Of a stretch of 64,000 nucleotides of DNA, positions 62,352 to 64,000 are shown piece by piece. The notes below the pieces were generated by a model that saw only the letters and a program-made list of their open reading frames with translations, was not told where the DNA came from and searched no databases. Source of the DNA: Rhodothermales bacterium (GTDB lineage: Bacteria; Bacteroidota; Rhodothermia; Rhodothermales; Bin80); contig CATQHT010000003.1 in assembly GCA_958296045.1 (NCBI GenBank), forward strand, positions 879,246 through 943,245. The letters run 5' to 3'. How positions within the stretch are numbered: the stretch's first letter is position 1; the number at the start of each line of letters is the position of its first letter. A program made the translations under genes and the position numbers.

Positions 62352-63856
62352 GCTCTCCCTGGGACACCATAGTGATTGGCGGTGGCCTAAGCGGCTTGAG
62401 CGCCGCTGTAACGCTTGCACGCGCCGATCAGCGTACGTTGCTCCTTGAGCAAAGAGCTGCAACTGGTGGGCTGGCCGCCCCGGGGCGTTTCGACACGGGT
62501 GCGGTGGCGCCACCCGTACGGCAGGATAATGGCATGCTGCCCTTAGGGCTGCTACGTCACCTTCGCCTTGCGAAACACGGGCTGACGGCAAAACACGCCG
62601 TACCCGCTTTGCATGTATTGCTCCAAGAAGGGGGCTGCATCACTGTCCGCTCCAATGCCTCTCAGACGGAGGCATCCATCGCACGACACCACGCCGCCGA
62701 CGCCAAAAACTACCGCCGCTACGCTGGTCTGGCACAGAAGGTGGCACCCGCGCTTGCCCGGCTGCTGCAGCATCCTGGGCCTGCGAACGGCATTCGGGCT
62801 CTACCCTTGATCCTCAAGGGTCTGCGCTGGTGGAAGATGCCCGCGATGCATGAATTGCTGCGGCTGGCCCCGATGAGCGCCCAGGACTTCTTAGACCAGT
62901 GGTTTGTGACGGACTCCTTGAAGGCGGCTCTGGCCATTCCGGCCTTCCAGGCCGCGTGGGGCGGCCCCTTTTACCCGTTCGGAGCGCTGCACATCCTGAT
63001 CCAAGAAGCTCTGTCATCACATTTTGTCACCGGTGGTATGGCCGCTGTGGCTACATCCCTAGAGCGCGCAGCAGTGCATCACGGCGTGACGATACAGACT
63101 GGGAACCGTGCAGAAAGAATCCTTCTTGCTTCCGACGGCACCGTGCGCGGCGTACAACTGGCCGATGGCGCAACCATTGCCGCACCATCAGTGATCGCCG
63201 CGTGCAGCCCCAGAGTGGTTTATCAGCAGCTGATCGAACACCGCCATCTGGACCAGGGCTTTCTGTGGCAAGCCAGGCACCTCAAGAGCCGAGGCACCAC
63301 GGCGCACCTTGCGCTGCTATTGAATTCGGTGCCAGAGGCGCTGGCGCCGCGAGCGCGCTGCGCGCCGGGCATTGAAGCTTTGGAGCAATCTTTTGACAAA
63401 ATGAAGCAAGGCGAAATCCCTGAAGCGTTTGCCTTGGAAATCGAGGTGCACGCCGATCCTCCGGCGCTTTCGGTGCTTGCGCACTTTGTCCCGCACACGG
63501 TCCAGGGCGGGTGGACCTCAGAAGCCAGAAGGGAGCTGGCACACCGTATCCTGGCGCCCCTTAAGCCCCATTTGCCCGGTCCGGTGCTTTCGTCCCGGCT
63601 CCTTACCCCTGAGGACCTCGAACTGGACTATCAGCTGCCCGGTGGCCACCTGTACCACGTGGAGCGCTCACCAGACCAGATGCTCGCACAACCTTTGCAC
63701 GGCTGGAAACCCCCAGCAAAAGGGTTATACCTCGCGAGCAGCGGCACAACGCACGGAGGCGGCAGTGTCTGCACCTCTGGCTTGGTGGCCGCGCGTGCGC
63801 TGCTGCGGGCAAAGAAACAGAGCCGCCTGGAAATGCGTAGGACGCGACGATTCTGA
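62348..63856 (+). CDS. Phytoene-desaturase-like FAD/NAD(P) oxidoreductase 2
   Basis: About 502 residues, paralogous in layout to the preceding gene: DTIVIGGGLSGLSAAVTLA, TLLLEQRAATGGLAA, FGALHILIQEALSSHFVTGG and the C-terminal YLASSGTTHGGGSVCTSG. It is more divergent than the first, with a shorter middle. The two enzymes may act together or as a heterodimer; this is inference from coupling (ATGA at 62348). Confidence 0.82.
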   Translation: MSSPWDTIVIGGGLSGLSAAVTLARADQRTLLLEQRAATGGLAAPGRFDTGAVAPPVRQDNGMLPLGLLRHLRLAKHGLTAKHAVPALHVLLQEGGCITVRSNASQTEASIARHHAADAKNYRRYAGLAQKVAPALARLLQHPGPANGIRALPLILKGLRWWKMPAMHELLRLAPMSAQDFLDQWFVTDSLKAALAIPAFQAAWGGPFYPFGALHILIQEALSSHFVTGGMAAVATSLERAAVHHGVTIQTGNRAERILLASDGTVRGVQLADGATIAAPSVIAACSPRVVYQQLIEHRHLDQGFLWQARHLKSRGTTAHLALLLNSVPEALAPRARCAPGIEALEQSFDKMKQGEIPEAFALEIEVHADPPALSVLAHFVPHTVQGGWTSEARRELAHRILAPLKPHLPGPVLSSRLLTPEDLELDYQLPGGHLYHVERSPDQMLAQPLHGWKPPAKGLYLASSGTTHGGGSVCTSGLVAARALLRAKKQSRLEMRRTRRF

Positions 63857-63869
63857 CTCTGACCCTGCC

Positions 63870-64000
63870 GTGCGCCTATTTGTCTATTTGATCGTTGCGC
63901 TCTGCGTCGCATGCAGCAACAGTGCCCGTTCTCAGGAGCAGCCTGAAGCACATGTGACCCCGTCAGTGGAAACGGCCAGCGCCAGTGTTTCCGACTCTGT
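63870..64000 (+). CDS. Start of probable exported/lipoprotein gene (truncated by window end)
   Basis: From GTG 63870 the frame stays open to the window end: MRLFVYLIVALCVACSNSAR, then a Gln/Glu/Ser/Thr-rich stretch (SQEQPEAHVTPSVETASAS). The hydrophobic start followed by Cys resembles a lipoprotein signal peptide, although the lipobox (CVAC) is imperfect. It begins 13 bases after the oxidoreductase stop. No function can be given. Confidence 0.5.
   Translation, partial: MRLFVYLIVALCVACSNSARSQEQPEAHVTPSVETASASVSDS

Noticed and set aside
1-64000. CRISPR array, rRNA or tRNA genes
   Set aside because: No regularly spaced repeats and no rRNA or tRNA sequence were recognised by eye; a covariance-model scan was not possible.

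Overview
The window is GC-rich bacterial chromosome from a Gram-negative with an outer membrane: it has Lgt, several lipoprotein signal peptides, a LolA-like carrier and a DUF5916 beta-barrel. Together with 6-bladed beta-propeller lipoproteins and cytochrome c/propeller proteins, this suggests a Rhodothermota/Bacteroidota-like or related marine lineage. That assignment is inference; no rRNA or other decisive marker is present. Housekeeping genes are tightly packed with many 1-12 nt overlaps, but they are interrupted by stretches of decayed mobile DNA.

Layout. 1-2.9 kb: end of a YbbN-like co-chaperone, then an arsenosugar cluster (arsM, a CxxC carboxymuconolactone-decarboxylase-like protein, arsS). 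3.2-7.2 kb: split aconitase X, MnmD-like tRNA methyltransferase, DtxR/MntR-type regulator, arginase. 7.3-11.9 kb: a heterodimeric ABC exporter whose two half-genes flank ribonuclease Z, all overlapping. 11.9-20.2 kb: accessory region with a 1.2 kb gene-poor stretch, a propeller lipoprotein, a candidate defence pair (PHP + SMC-like ATPase, overlapping an AlbA_2/GHKL protein) and a dead IS3 copy. 20.2-29.1 kb: two convergent haem/propeller proteins, a PLP enzyme, a molybdenum-carrier-like protein, LolA-like and UPF0104-type membrane proteins. 29.3-36 kb: operon hisS-lgt-PLP decarboxylase-rlmB, then obg-rluD. 36-39.4 kb: rnhA, a DUF5916 outer-membrane protein, purS.

39.4-42.05 kb: debris island 1 (TnpB-like tail, DUF4338/DruA-like fragment, a small-protein plus serine-protease module, group II intron fragment). 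42-51 kb: psd-pssA, mtaB, Xaa-Pro aminopeptidase, FKBP lipoprotein, a 1027-residue kinase/peptidase/aminotransferase fusion coupled to a dapA-family gene. 51-58.2 kb: debris island 2 (near-complete dead IS3, tyrosine recombinase tail, PIN toxin-antitoxin pair, YhcG nuclease remnant, a gene split by TGA, IS30, IS3 and ISNCY fragments, second copy of the protease module). 58.3-64 kb: galK, and head-to-head to it a coupled GcvT-like gene with two phytoene-desaturase-like FAD oxidoreductases, then the start of a probable lipoprotein.

The most promising unusual items are the PHP-ATPase/AlbA_2 pair at 14.7-18.8 kb and the twice-occurring small-protein plus SDH-type serine protease module, whose two copies are damaged in different places. 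No CRISPR array, rRNA or tRNA gene was seen.
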